Assembly (NCBI GenBank): GCA_024281095.1
Contig: JAMXLJ010000113.1
Location: 1 to 51,042, forward strand
Source: Acidimicrobiia bacterium
GTDB lineage: Bacteria; Actinomycetota; Acidimicrobiia; IMCC26256; JAMXLJ01
Direction of reading: 5' to 3'
Length of the DNA stretch: 51,042 nt
A model generated the notes under the pieces. That model was not told the DNA's origin. It worked only from the letters and a program-made list of their open reading frames with translations, and searched no databases. Each line of letters begins with the position of its first letter. Positions within the stretch are counted from its first letter, which is position 1. The position numbers and the translations under genes were made by a program. This document shows, one piece after another, positions 23,953-31,525 of the stretch.

Positions 23953-24644
23953 GCCCCTTCCTTGCGGGCCCGCCAGACGATCGTCGGCGGCAGGAGTGGC
24001 TGCTCGGCGGTGCCGGGCGGTGCCGGCTCGAGCAGGACCTCGACCCTGAACCCGGCCCGGTTGAGGCCCATGAAGACGGAGGAGATCGTGCGCGGGTACA
24101 CCTTGACCGGCCCGTCGGAGCCTTCGAGCACGACCGGCGTGTCGTCGAAGTAGGAGCGCCGTAACTCGACGCCGCCGAGCGCGAGCTCCGGGGGCTTCTC
24201 GCGGTCGGCCGAGACTGCCTCTCGCGCGACGCACAGCGCGAGCGGGTGGTCGTACGAGAACACGAACGCGCCGTGCGGGCGCAGCACCCGGTGGACCTGA
24301 CGGAAGACCCGGCCGATGTCGTCGACCTCGCCCACGGCGTGCGCGCTGAACACGACGTCGACCGAGTCGGCCCGCAGGAACGCCAGATCGGCGAGGTCTC
24401 CCTCGTGCCACTCGACGCGGACCTCGGCCCGGTCGGCGAGCGCGCGCGCGTTCTTGAGATGCGCGGCCGAAGCGTCCACCGCGGTGACGGACGCGCCGGC
24501 CCGCGCGAACGCGACGGCCGCCCCACCCGCTCCACAGCCGAGCTCGAGGAGGCGCTTGCCCTTCAGGTCGCCGAGGAGCCGCAGCTCCTGTTCGGTGGGT
24601 GCGTCGGGCCCGTAGGCGACGGCCGGGTTGCTGTCCGCAGTCAT
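23949..24644 (-). CDS. Class I SAM-dependent methyltransferase
   Basis: The 231-residue product contains the Rossmann SAM-binding motif LLELGCGAGGAAVAFARAGA, the acidic strand VTAVDASAAHL, motif II VDVVFSAHAVGEVDDI and motif III VLRPHGAFVFSYDHP. It is UbiE/Methyltransf_11-like; the substrate cannot be read from sequence. Start ATG 24644 gives MTADSNPAVAYGPDAPTEQE; a GTG at 24662, overlapping the end of the DUF885 gene, is also possible. It is coupled to the OsmC gene by GTGA. Confidence 0.88.
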   Translation of the reverse strand: MTADSNPAVAYGPDAPTEQELRLLGDLKGKRLLELGCGAGGAAVAFARAGASVTAVDASAAHLKNARALADRAEVRVEWHEGDLADLAFLRADSVDVVFSAHAVGEVDDIGRVFRQVHRVLRPHGAFVFSYDHPLALCVAREAVSADREKPPELALGGVELRRSYFDDTPVVLEGSDGPVKVYPRTISSVFMGLNRAGFRVEVLLEPAPPGTAEQPLLPPTIVWRARKEGA

Positions 24645-24648
24645 GGGC

Positions 24649-26223
24649 TCATTGTGGATCACGCGGTGCCGTCATTGCTCGGGCGACAAGCGGCACGGGC
24701 AAAGTGCCGTACGACAGCAGCTCGTCGTGGAAGCGTCCGAGTGAGAGGTCGGGTTCTCCGGCGAGGCACTGATCGCGCAGGCGGAGGATCTCCTGCTTCC
24801 CGATCGCGTAACAGATCTGGTACGTCGGCGATGACGTGTAGCGGCGCACCTCGGCGACCGCGCTCGGCCGTTCGAGGTCGGCCACGCGCACGAGTTGGTC
24901 GACCGCCGCGTCGACGTCGAGATCGCCGCAGTGCAGTCCCATGTCGACGACGACGCGTACCGCGCGCCAGAGCTGGTCCTTCAGCTGGAACGCGCGCACG
25001 ACGCGATCGTCGCCGTAGTAGCCCGCCTCGCCGATCATCGACTCGCAGTAGAAGGCCCACCCTTCCGCGAACAGTGGCGATTCGACGAGCGCGGAGACCA
25101 GACCGGCCTCGTTGGCCCGGCTGAGCTGCAGATGGTGCCCCGGGTACCCCTCGTGCACCGCGGTCAGCACAATCGAGGGCCGCGCGTGGCCCGGGAGCCG
25201 CTCGGCCGCGTCGTCGCCGTCGGGCACGGTGACCCAGAAGATGCCGGTCGCGCCCGAGTCGAAGAATCCGGGCGGGTCGTATGCCGCATACGGGACGAGG
25301 TCGGCCCAGAAGCGAGGGGAAGCGCGCACGTCGAGCGCCGCTGAAGGCGGCCGCGCGATCGCATGCTCCTCGACGAACCGCCGCGCGCGTTCCATCTCGT
25401 CGCGGTACACATCGAGCAACTCGCCCGCCGCGGGGTGGCGTGCCTTCTCGCGCGTGACGAGGCGGCGCCAATCGGGATCGAGCGCGGCGAGCGCGTCCAG
25501 TGTCTGCGAGACCAGTTCCTCTCCCCGCGCCGCGATCCCCGCCGGCGTGTCGTCGAGCCGGTGTTGTACGCGGAGGCGCTCCTGGACCGCACGTTCGCCT
25601 GCGACCCACGTGCCGCCATCGGGCAGCGCGGCGACGTGCTCGGCGAGCGCGTCGAACGCGTCGGCCGCGGTGGCGGCGGCGTCGCACACCGAGCGGGCAG
25701 TGCCAGTCGGTGCGTCTTCCACTGCGCCCGGAAGATCGCTGCGGAGGAAGACCGCGCCGGCTTTCGCCGTCTCGTATGCCGCTTCGCTCCAGAAGCGCGG
25801 TACGTCGGACCACGTGCGCCGCGCGGCCTCGAGATACGCAGGCACCGCGCGGAGGCGCTCGGCGAGCGCGCCGAGACGGCTCTCGACGGGCTGCGTCTCG
25901 CGCACCAGGAGCGCGGCGCAGGCGCCGAGCGCCGTGTCGACCGCAACTTCCGGGTTCCGCCGCCACTGCTGCTCGTCTTCGACCTCGAGCAGCTCGGTGC
26001 CGAGCGCGACGTCGAGGCCTTGCGCGTCGAGGCTGTCGTCGCCTGTCTCTGCGAGGTCACGACGCAACGCCCGAACCCGCGCGCCGAAGGCTTCGATCGC
26101 CTCGCGGCTGTACTCGCCAAGGCGATCGTCGTGTTCGTGACGGCCGAGGTAGGTCGCGCGAGCCGGGAACGTCTCGCAGATCAGATCCGCGTAGGCACGG
26201 GCGAGCTCCCCAACCGTGGTCAC
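24649..26223 (-). CDS. DUF885 family putative metallopeptidase
   Basis: The 524-residue product is mostly helical and carries the zinc-binding HEGYPGHH motif in LTAVHEGYPGHHLQLSRANE, with the downstream glutamate in FAEGWAFYCESM. This is the M32/M3-like gluzincin arrangement of DUF885 proteins; physiological substrate is unknown. No signal peptide is visible, so it is probably cytoplasmic. The start is GTG 26223, 6 nt after a TATGTT -10 hexamer, suggesting a leaderless mRNA. It overlaps or abuts the methyltransferase gene downstream. Confidence 0.9.
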   Translation of the reverse strand: MTTVGELARAYADLICETFPARATYLGRHEHDDRLGEYSREAIEAFGARVRALRRDLAETGDDSLDAQGLDVALGTELLEVEDEQQWRRNPEVAVDTALGACAALLVRETQPVESRLGALAERLRAVPAYLEAARRTWSDVPRFWSEAAYETAKAGAVFLRSDLPGAVEDAPTGTARSVCDAAATAADAFDALAEHVAALPDGGTWVAGERAVQERLRVQHRLDDTPAGIAARGEELVSQTLDALAALDPDWRRLVTREKARHPAAGELLDVYRDEMERARRFVEEHAIARPPSAALDVRASPRFWADLVPYAAYDPPGFFDSGATGIFWVTVPDGDDAAERLPGHARPSIVLTAVHEGYPGHHLQLSRANEAGLVSALVESPLFAEGWAFYCESMIGEAGYYGDDRVVRAFQLKDQLWRAVRVVVDMGLHCGDLDVDAAVDQLVRVADLERPSAVAEVRRYTSSPTYQICYAIGKQEILRLRDQCLAGEPDLSLGRFHDELLSYGTLPVPLVARAMTAPRDPQ

Positions 26224-26229
26224 GCGCGC

Positions 26230-26235
26230 AACATA
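26230..26235 (-). promoter_or_regulatory. -10 hexamer of the DUF885 operon (leaderless)
   Basis: TATGTT on the minus strand ends 6 nt before the GTG at 26223. It lies immediately downstream of the ino1 terminator hairpin. Confidence 0.45.
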
Positions 26236-26236
26236 G

Positions 26237-26274
26237 CGAGAAGCCCCGGGGCTTGAAATCCCCGGGGCTTCTCG
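26237..26274 (-). terminator. Strong hairpin terminator after ino1
   Basis: A perfect 15-bp stem (26237-26251 with 26260-26274) closes an 8-nt loop and lies 37 bp past the ino1 stop in the leftward direction. No U-run follows on the minus strand, but the stem is the strongest in the window. It separates padR-ino1 from the DUF885 unit. Confidence 0.75.
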
Positions 26275-26310
26275 TGCGCGCAGAAGCCCGCCGCTTCGTC
26301 TGCTGAGCTC

Positions 26311-27396
26311 TTAACCCTCGCCGCGGGCGAAGGCCTCCACCATCTCGTGGGCGTCTTCGTCGTGGTATTGCACCGGCGGCGACTTCATGAAGTACGCCGA
26401 CGGGCCGAGCAGCGGGCCGCCGATCCCGCGGTCCTTGGCGATCTTGGCGCAGCGCACCGCGTCGATGATCACGCCGGCCGAGTTCGGCGAGTCCCACACC
26501 TCGAGCTTCAGCTCGACGTTGAGCGGCACGTCCCCGAAGTTGCGGCCCTCGAGCCGGATGTAGGCCCACTTCCGGTCGTCGAGCCACGCGACGTGGTCGG
26601 ACGGCCCGATGTGCACGTCGTCGGCCTCGATGCCGTTCTCCACCTGGCTCGTGACCGACTGCGTCTTCGAGATCTTCTTCGACTCGAGCCGCTCGCGCTC
26701 CAGCATGTTCTTGAAGTCCATGTTGCCGCCGACGTTGAGCTGGTAGGTGCGGTCGAGCACCAGCCCGCGGTCCTCGAACAGGCGGGCAAGGATGCGGTGC
26801 ACGATCGTGGCGCCCACCTGGCTCTTGATGTCGTCGCCGACGATCGGCACGCCGGCATCCGTGAACTTCTGGGCCCACTCCGGGTCGCTGGCGATGAACA
26901 CGGGGATCGCATTGACGAACGCGACACCGGCATCGAGCGCGGCCTGCGCGTAGTGCTTCTGCGCGGCCTCGGAGCCCACCGGCAGGTAGCTCACGAGCAC
27001 GTCGGCGCGCGTCTCGCGCAGCACCGCGGCGACGTCGACCGGTCCGGCCGGCGACTCCTCGATCGTCTGGCGGTAGTACTTGCCGAGACCGTCGAGGGTC
27101 GGTCCGCGCATCACCTGCACGCCGAGCTCGCCCACGGGCGCGAAGCGGATGGTGTTGTTCTGGCCGGCGAAGATCGCCTTGCCGATATCGAGGCCCACCT
27201 TCGCGGCGTCGACGTCGAACGCGGCGACGAACTCGACGTCGCGAACGTGGTAGCCGCCGAGCACGACGTGCATGAGCCCGGGCACCCGCTCGGCCGGGTC
27301 GGCGTTGCGGTAGTACTCGATGCCCTGGACGAGGCTGCTCGCGCAGTTCCCGACCCCGGCGATGGCGACGCGGATTGGACCGCCCGTGGCACTCAT
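26311..27396 (-). CDS. ino1: Myo-inositol-1-phosphate synthase (inositol-3-phosphate synthase)
   Basis: Converts glucose 6-phosphate to inositol phosphate using NAD, the first step to phosphatidylinositol and mycothiol in actinobacteria. The 361-residue product shows the NAD-binding [32 protein letters not shown]-like [40 protein letters not shown] and [16 protein letters not shown], all family landmarks. It is coupled to padR by an ATGA overlap (27393-27396), the same gene pair as Rv0047c-Rv0046c of M. tuberculosis. A 15-bp hairpin terminator follows the stop. Expression is likely set by the PadR-type regulator and the repeat array upstream of it. Confidence 0.97.
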   Translation of the reverse strand: MSATGGPIRVAIAGVGNCASSLVQGIEYYRNADPAERVPGLMHVVLGGYHVRDVEFVAAFDVDAAKVGLDIGKAIFAGQNNTIRFAPVGELGVQVMRGPTLDGLGKYYRQTIEESPAGPVDVAAVLRETRADVLVSYLPVGSEAAQKHYAQAALDAGVAFVNAIPVFIASDPEWAQKFTDAGVPIVGDDIKSQVGATIVHRILARLFEDRGLVLDRTYQLNVGGNMDFKNMLERERLESKKISKTQSVTSQVENGIEADDVHIGPSDHVAWLDDRKWAYIRLEGRNFGDVPLNVELKLEVWDSPNSAGVIIDAVRCAKIAKDRGIGGPLLGPSAYFMKSPPVQYHDEDAHEMVEAFARGEG

Positions 27397-28019
27397 GCAG
27401 TGGCTCCTTGTTGTGGGCTGTTGGCCGCCCGCGCCTCACGCTCGGTAGCAATCAGCTCGTCGAGCCATTCGAGGTCGCGTTCGGTGGACTTCCTTCGGTG
27501 CTCCAGCAGCGAAAGCGCGTAGTGGTCGCCACCGCTGCGGGAGCCTCGGGCCCGGCTGAGCCGGGCGGCGAGATCGGAGCGACGCCGCTCGAGCAACTCG
27601 AGGCGTGCGTCGACTGGGAGGTAACGGCAAAAGGCGAGCTTCAGCGCGAAGGAACGTTCGTCGTCGGCGCCGGGCCCGGTATCGCTCGTCATGAGCTCGC
27701 CGAACATCTGCTCGCCGCGGGTCGTGAGCCGGTAGGCCTTGCGGGTACGCCGGCTCACCTTGCCGAGGCGTCGCATCCGCGCCGCCGCGGCCTCGCCGCC
27801 GATCGATCCCGTCGCGGGCATCGGGGCGGCCGGCGTGTCGGCGGGCGGCGCCTCGACCACCTCGATCGCCCCCGCGCGCTCGAGACGGCGGAGCGCGGGG
27901 TACAGCGATCCGTACGACACGCCCCAGAGCAGCCCGAGCGCGTCGCTCAGGCGCTTCTTGAGCTCATAGCCGTGCAGTGGCTGCTCTTTGAGGAGGCCGA
28001 GAACGGCCAGCTCCAGCAT
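27393..28019 (-). CDS. PadR family transcriptional regulator
   Basis: The 208-residue product begins with the PadR winged helix: [20 protein letters not shown], then [20 protein letters not shown] and the wing with [15 protein letters not shown] Pro/Ala-rich insertion (residues 57-80) widens the wing, and a C-terminal helical dimerisation part follows ([35 protein letters not shown]). ATG 28019 has AGGAG about 5 nt upstream. The ligand is unknown. It is coupled to ino1, so it probably controls inositol synthesis and itself. The likely operator is the repeat and palindrome cluster 70-150 bp upstream. Confidence 0.92.
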   Translation of the reverse strand: MLELAVLGLLKEQPLHGYELKKRLSDALGLLWGVSYGSLYPALRRLERAGAIEVVEAPPADTPAAPMPATGSIGGEAAAARMRRLGKVSRRTRKAYRLTTRGEQMFGELMTSDTGPGADDERSFALKLAFCRYLPVDARLELLERRRSDLAARLSRARGSRSGGDHYALSLLEHRRKSTERDLEWLDELIATEREARAANSPQQGATA

Positions 28020-28088
28020 CGTGCTCCTGGTCGGGTGGCGAGGTGAGGCGTCGCCGTGCTCCTACCCGATGGGACAGGCGTTGCACGC

Positions 28089-28166
28089 CGATACAACAGA
28101 CCGATACATCGTTCGATACAGCAGGCCGATATGTCCTCTCGATATATCGCCCCGATATATCGAGAG
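28089..28166. promoter_or_regulatory. Array of six CGATAYR repeats with a perfect palindrome (probable PadR operator)
   Basis: Six direct copies start at 28089, 28102, 28114, 28127, 28140 and 28153, each 12-13 bp after the last: CGATACA three times, CGATATG once, CGATATA twice. The last two copies are embedded in a perfect 14-bp inverted repeat, CTCTCGATATATCG at 28136-28149 and its complement at 28153-28166, with CCC between. The array lies between divergent padR-ino1 and the DUF5318 gene and is much more AT-rich than its surroundings. The repeats are seen; PadR binding is inferred. Confidence 0.75.
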
Positions 28167-28259
28167 CAAGTGTCGCGCACCGGCAGACGTTCCGCAAGCA
28201 CCCTCGAAAAAGGCCGGGACGGGCCGAATCGGCGGCAACCGACCCCTTCCGGCCGTCGG

Positions 28260-28265
28260 TACACT
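28260..28265 (+). promoter_or_regulatory. -10 hexamer of the DUF5318 gene (leaderless)
   Basis: TACACT ends 7 nt before the GTG at 28273. The CGATA array lies about 100 bp upstream and could also influence this promoter. Confidence 0.45.
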
Positions 28266-28272
28266 CCAAGCC

Positions 28273-28638
28273 GTGGCGCGCCACGTCGACTACGCCCTCG
28301 CCCGACGAGCGGTGTTGCGCGACTTCAACCGGGGCGGCCTCACCCGGCCCGACGTGTGCGACGCCCACCCGGAGCTGGTCCGGGCGGCGCGCAACGTGGG
28401 CGAGGAGGCCGGCCGGGACTGCCCCGTCTGTGCCGGCACCGACCTGCGACTGGTGTCGTACGTCTACGGCGACGCCTTGAAGGCGGCCAACGGACGCTGC
28501 ATCAGCTTCCCGGGCGAGCTCGAGAAGCTCGGCGCCTCGATCGACGAGTTCGCGTGCTACGTGGTCGAGGTCTGTCCGGATTGCCGGTGGAACCACCTCG
28601 CTCGCCGCCTGCTGCTGGGACGGCGCCACGCCGGCTGA
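28273..28638 (+). CDS. DUF5318 zinc-ribbon-like protein
   Basis: The 121-residue product starts VARHVDYALARRAVLRDFNR and carries two CxxC pairs, CPVC (Cys50, Cys53) and CPDC (Cys101, Cys104), that could bind one zinc. Between them lies YVYGDALKAANGRCISFPGE. It corresponds in sequence character and gene position (next to padR-ino1) to Rv0049, which I recall as DUF5318; no function is established. The GTG start follows a TACACT -10 hexamer by 7 nt, so translation is probably leaderless. Confidence 0.82.
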   Translation: MARHVDYALARRAVLRDFNRGGLTRPDVCDAHPELVRAARNVGEEAGRDCPVCAGTDLRLVSYVYGDALKAANGRCISFPGELEKLGASIDEFACYVVEVCPDCRWNHLARRLLLGRRHAG

Positions 28639-28643
28639 CCCGC

Positions 28644-28723
28644 CGGCCGCTCCCTACTCGGTCACACGGTCGTATGTCGCTGCTCGGCGGGATACCCGCC
28701 TCGCGGCCGCTCCCTACTCGGTC
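28644..28723. repeat. 20-bp direct repeats flanking a GGGATACCC palindrome
   Basis: An identical 20-mer starting CGGCCGCTCC and ending ACTCGGTC occurs at 28644-28663 and 28704-28723, exactly 60 bp apart. Between them lies the palindrome at 28686-28700 (6-bp arms, ATA centre), member 1 of a family with copies at 32444-32466 and 50955-50977. The second copy contains the stop codon of the leftward zinc-ribbon gene. Confidence 0.7.
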
Positions 28724-28911
28724 CCCGCGGGCTCGTTCGGGTACTGGCTCGCGCACGAGAAGCACCACAGCTCGGGCGGCTCCACCACCTGATACGAGGC
28801 GGGCTGATCCCATCGCTCCGGGGTGACGTAGACCCGTCGCACGAGGATGAGCTCGTCGTCCTCGGCCGCGCAGTTCTCACACACGCCCACGGGGCGAATG
28901 TACGCGCGCAC
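28714..28911 (-). CDS. Small zinc-ribbon-like protein, unknown function
   Basis: The 65-residue product from GTG 28911 starts VRAYIRPVGVCENC and has two CxxC pairs, CENC (Cys11, Cys14) and CFSC (Cys50, Cys53), 35 residues apart, a likely zinc site. A positively charged strand LVRRVYVTPERW lies between. I cannot name a family. Alternative in-frame starts exist further upstream (to about 28956), but they extend into sequence between this gene and panB with no domain. The stop codon falls within the second copy of a 20-bp direct repeat. Confidence 0.65.
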   Translation of the reverse strand: MRAYIRPVGVCENCAAEDDELILVRRVYVTPERWDQPASYQVVEPPELWCFSCASQYPNEPAGTE

Positions 28912-29007
28912 GGCACGCCCGTCTCCTGGGCCGGCGCCTTCGGCGCTCGCTACCATTCGCGACGCCGCCGGGAGCCGTGCGAGCCCCGGACGGTGGAGGT
29001 CGCCGAG

Positions 29008-29898
29008 ATGGCCACGGAAGCACCGCGCGACGCGCGCCCGCTCACTGTCCCCGACGTCCGGAAACGCAAGGGCTCGGGCACACCACTCGTGATGGTCACC
29101 GCGTACGACGCGCCCACCGCGCGTGTCGCCGACGCGGCCGACGTGGATCTCATTCTTGTCGGCGACTCTCTCGCGATGGTCGTGCTCGGATACGACGACA
29201 CGCTGCAGGTGACGATCGACGACATGGCCCACCATGTGGCCGCGGTGGCCCGAGCACGACCGCGCCCGTTGGTCGTGGGCGACATGCCATGGATGAGCTT
29301 CCACCTCTCGACCGACGACACGGTCCGCAACGCGGCCAAGTTGGTGCGCGCAGGCGCCGGCGCGGTGAAGCTGGAAGGCGGGCGCAAGCGGCTCGACGCC
29401 GTCCGGGCGATCGTCGACGCCGAGATTCCGGTGATGGGCCACCTCGGTCTGACGCCCCAGTCGGTGCACGCGCTCGGTGGGTTCCGCGTGCAGGGCAAGG
29501 AACTGGACGCGGCACGCGCCATTGTCGACGACGCCACCGCGCTCGCCGAGGCCGGTTGTTTCGCGATCGTGCTCGAGTGCGTTCCCGATGCGGTGGCCCG
29601 CGTGGTCACCGAGGCCGTCCCCGTGCCGACGATCGGTATCGGAGCCGGCCGCCACTGCGACGGTCAGGTCCTCGTATTCCACGACCTCGTGGGCCTCGAC
29701 GACCGTGTCACGCCCCGATTCGTCCGCCGGTACGCGGAGCTCAAGCACGACGCGACCGTGGCCGTCGCTCGCTTTGCGAACGACGTGCGCAACGGCACGT
29801 TCCCGTCGAGCAAGGAGACCTATCACGTCGCGGACGACCTCACCGCGGCGATCGGGATCTACGGAGCGACGAACGCCGAAGCGGACGCGACCACGTGA
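29008..29898 (+). CDS. panB: 3-methyl-2-oxobutanoate hydroxymethyltransferase
   Basis: PanB transfers a hydroxymethyl group from 5,10-methylene-tetrahydrofolate to 2-oxoisovalerate to give ketopantoate, the first step to pantothenate and coenzyme A. The 296-residue product shows MVTAYDAPTARVADAADVDL, LVGDSLAMVVLGYDDTL, KLEGG, GHLGLTPQSVHALGGFRVQG and IGIGAGRHCDGQVLVFHDL, all PanB landmarks. I prefer the ATG at 29008, 8 nt after GGTGGAGG, to the GTG at 28993 inside that site. A TACCAT -10 candidate lies at 28951. The DUF192 gene follows 1 nt after the stop. No panC or panD is visible here. Confidence 0.96.
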   Translation: MATEAPRDARPLTVPDVRKRKGSGTPLVMVTAYDAPTARVADAADVDLILVGDSLAMVVLGYDDTLQVTIDDMAHHVAAVARARPRPLVVGDMPWMSFHLSTDDTVRNAAKLVRAGAGAVKLEGGRKRLDAVRAIVDAEIPVMGHLGLTPQSVHALGGFRVQGKELDAARAIVDDATALAEAGCFAIVLECVPDAVARVVTEAVPVPTIGIGAGRHCDGQVLVFHDLVGLDDRVTPRFVRRYAELKHDATVAVARFANDVRNGTFPSSKETYHVADDLTAAIGIYGATNAEADATT

Positions 29899-29899
29899 C

Positions 29900-30430
29900 A
29901 TGAAGCGGCCGCGGCCGGTCCGTCTCGCCACGGCCGTGCTCGTCGCGATCGGTCTGGTGCTGCTCGCGCTGGGGCTCGCCGGGCAGCACGGTGACGCGGC
30001 CGGGAGAGCGCTCGCGGCACCCATCGCCGCCGCGCTCCGATCGGAACGGCGCGCGGTCGCGCCGTTCGCGCAGTGGAAGGAGTCGCGCGTGGCTGTCGGC
30101 GCCAGGTGCCTCCGTCTGGTGCTCGCGCGGACGACCGACGAGCGGCGCACCGGACTCATCGGCCGCCGCGACCTCGGGCCGTATGACGGGATGCTGTTCG
30201 TCACCCCGCGCGACACGACCGACCCGTTCACGATGTTCGGAACGGATCTCCCGCTCGATCTCGGCCTCTATGCCCCGTCGGGGCTCCCGCTCGAGCGCGA
30301 TGTGCTCGAGCCCTGCGCGGCGCGCTCCGCCTGTCCGCTCACGGTGCCCCGCAAGGCGTACCGGCTCGCGATCGAGGCCCCCCGCGGATCCCTGCCGTCG
30401 GGCGGCCTCGGTGGCTGTGGCACGGGATAG
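29900..30430 (+). CDS. DUF192 family membrane-anchored protein
   Basis: The 176-residue product has an N-terminal membrane anchor or signal (LATAVLVAIGLVLLALGLAG) and a DUF192 domain: RRTGLIGRRDLGPYDGMLFV, PFTMFGTDLPLDLGLYAPSG and LEPCAARSACPL. The fold is small and beta-rich; the function of DUF192 is not established. It starts 2 nt after the panB stop and is likely co-transcribed with it, though no functional link is evident. Confidence 0.85.
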   Translation: MKRPRPVRLATAVLVAIGLVLLALGLAGQHGDAAGRALAAPIAAALRSERRAVAPFAQWKESRVAVGARCLRLVLARTTDERRTGLIGRRDLGPYDGMLFVTPRDTTDPFTMFGTDLPLDLGLYAPSGLPLERDVLEPCAARSACPLTVPRKAYRLAIEAPRGSLPSGGLGGCGTG

Positions 30431-30661
30431 TTGTCACACCCCCTCGATACGCTCCTCCTCGATAGGGCGCGTCGAGCGGCCCGGAGCGGCGACGCAGGTG
30501 TCTGGTAGCCTCTCCGGGTTCGATGCACGTGATCCGGGCACCGTCCTTCCGGGCGGTGCGGCCGCCACGTCCGACCGATCTTGCTCCTCGCGGTCGTCAG
30601 GCTGAGCTGGGAGCCCGGCATCCGGTCCGACCGGATGGCGGTCCACAAGGAGGTACCGGCC
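30431..30661 (+). promoter_or_regulatory. rpsF operon leader with a hairpin before the ribosome-binding site
   Basis: This 231-bp spacer holds a -10-like TAGCCT at 30506-30511 and, just before the ribosome-binding site AAGGAGG (30647-30653), a perfect hairpin 30619-30637 (8-bp arms) whose loop reads CCG. Autogenous S6:S18 control through a leader structure with an exposed CCG is known in other bacteria. That this hairpin does the same is an inference. Confidence 0.45.
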
Positions 30662-30994
30662 ATGCGGCCGTACGAGGTCATGGTCATCTTCGACGCGGAC
30701 CTGGAGGAAGAGACGATCCGGGCCGCGGTCGCCCGCTTCGTCCAGTTGATCGAGTCGCGGGGTGCCGAGCCCGGCTACATCGACTACTGGGGCAAGCGGC
30801 GGTTCGCCTACGAGCTCAAGCATCGTTGGGAGGGCTACTACGTGGTCTTCCAGGCGAGGGCGGAGGCGCGGGCGATGGAAGAACTGCACCGGGTGTTGTC
30901 TCTCGCTGACGAGGTCATCCGCCACAAGGTGCTGCGCATCCCCGAGGAGGTCTACGGGCCGCCCCGGGGCGCCGGCGCCGAAGCGGTTGGGTAG
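30662..30994 (+). CDS. rpsF: 30S ribosomal protein S6
   Basis: S6 binds the central domain of 16S rRNA as a heterodimer with S18. The 110-residue product begins MRPYEVMVIFDADLEEETIR and has WGKRRFAYELKHRWEGYYVV and LSLADEVIRHKVLRIPE. The ATG at 30662 is preceded by AAGGAGG at a spacing of 8 nt. It opens the operon rpsF-ssb-rpsR-rplI. Length and sequence are ordinary. Confidence 0.97.
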   Translation: MRPYEVMVIFDADLEEETIRAAVARFVQLIESRGAEPGYIDYWGKRRFAYELKHRWEGYYVVFQARAEARAMEELHRVLSLADEVIRHKVLRIPEEVYGPPRGAGAEAVG

Positions 30995-31006
30995 GAAGGC
31001 GAAAAC

Positions 31007-31495
31007 ATGGCGAACGGCAACACGATCACGATCGTCGGGAACATCACGCGCGACCCGGAGCTGCGGTACACGCCGAGCGGGCAGTCCAACACCCGGTTCG
31101 GCGTCGCGGTCAACCGGCGCTGGCAGGACCGGTCGTCCGGTGAATGGCAGGAGGCCACGAGCTTCTTCGACGTCGTGTGCTGGCGCGAGCTGGCCGAGAA
31201 CGTGAGCGAGTCGCTCGGCAAGGGCAACCGTGTCGTGGTCACGGGCCGGCTCGAACAGCGCACCTGGGAGACGAAGGAAGGCGACAAGCGCAACGTCGTC
31301 GAGATCATCGCCGACGACGTCGCTCCGAGCCTCCGCTTCGCGACCGCGAAGGTCGAGCGCAACGAACGGCGCGGCGGGGGTGACTTCTCGCCCGGCGGCG
31401 GTGCTGGCGGAGGCGGAGGCGGCGGGGGAGGTGGGGGTCGCCCGGCGGGCGACCCCGTCCCCAGCTACGACGACTACGGCGAAGAGCCCTTCTAG
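31007..31495 (+). CDS. ssb: Single-stranded DNA-binding protein
   Basis: SSB coats single-stranded DNA in replication and repair. The 162-residue product has an OB fold (NTITIVGNITRDPELRYTPS, FFDVVCWRELAENVSESLGK, GNRVVVTGRLEQRTWETKEG) of about 110 residues. A linker with a long glycine run near residues 128-143 follows, then the acidic tip YDDYGEEPF that recruits partner proteins. It lies between rpsF and rpsR, 12 nt after the S6 stop. Confidence 0.97.
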   Translation: MANGNTITIVGNITRDPELRYTPSGQSNTRFGVAVNRRWQDRSSGEWQEATSFFDVVCWRELAENVSESLGKGNRVVVTGRLEQRTWETKEGDKRNVVEIIADDVAPSLRFATAKVERNERRGGGDFSPGGGAGGGGGGGGGGGRPAGDPVPSYDDYGEEPF

Positions 31496-31525
31496 GGCCG
31501 TACGAGCAGACAGCGAGAGCGAGCC

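Noticed and set aside
26237-26274. The 15-bp hairpin as an attenuator or riboswitch of the DUF885 gene
   Set aside because: The DUF885 -10 hexamer lies downstream of the hairpin, so the hairpin is not in that transcript.
28089-28166. CGATACA repeats as a CRISPR array or plasmid-type iterons
   Set aside because: Units are only 7 bp with 5-6-bp gaps and no cas or rep gene nearby; position and palindrome favour an operator.
28644-28723. 20-bp direct repeats as attachment sites of a mobile element
   Set aside because: Only 60 bp apart, with no integrase and no cargo between them.
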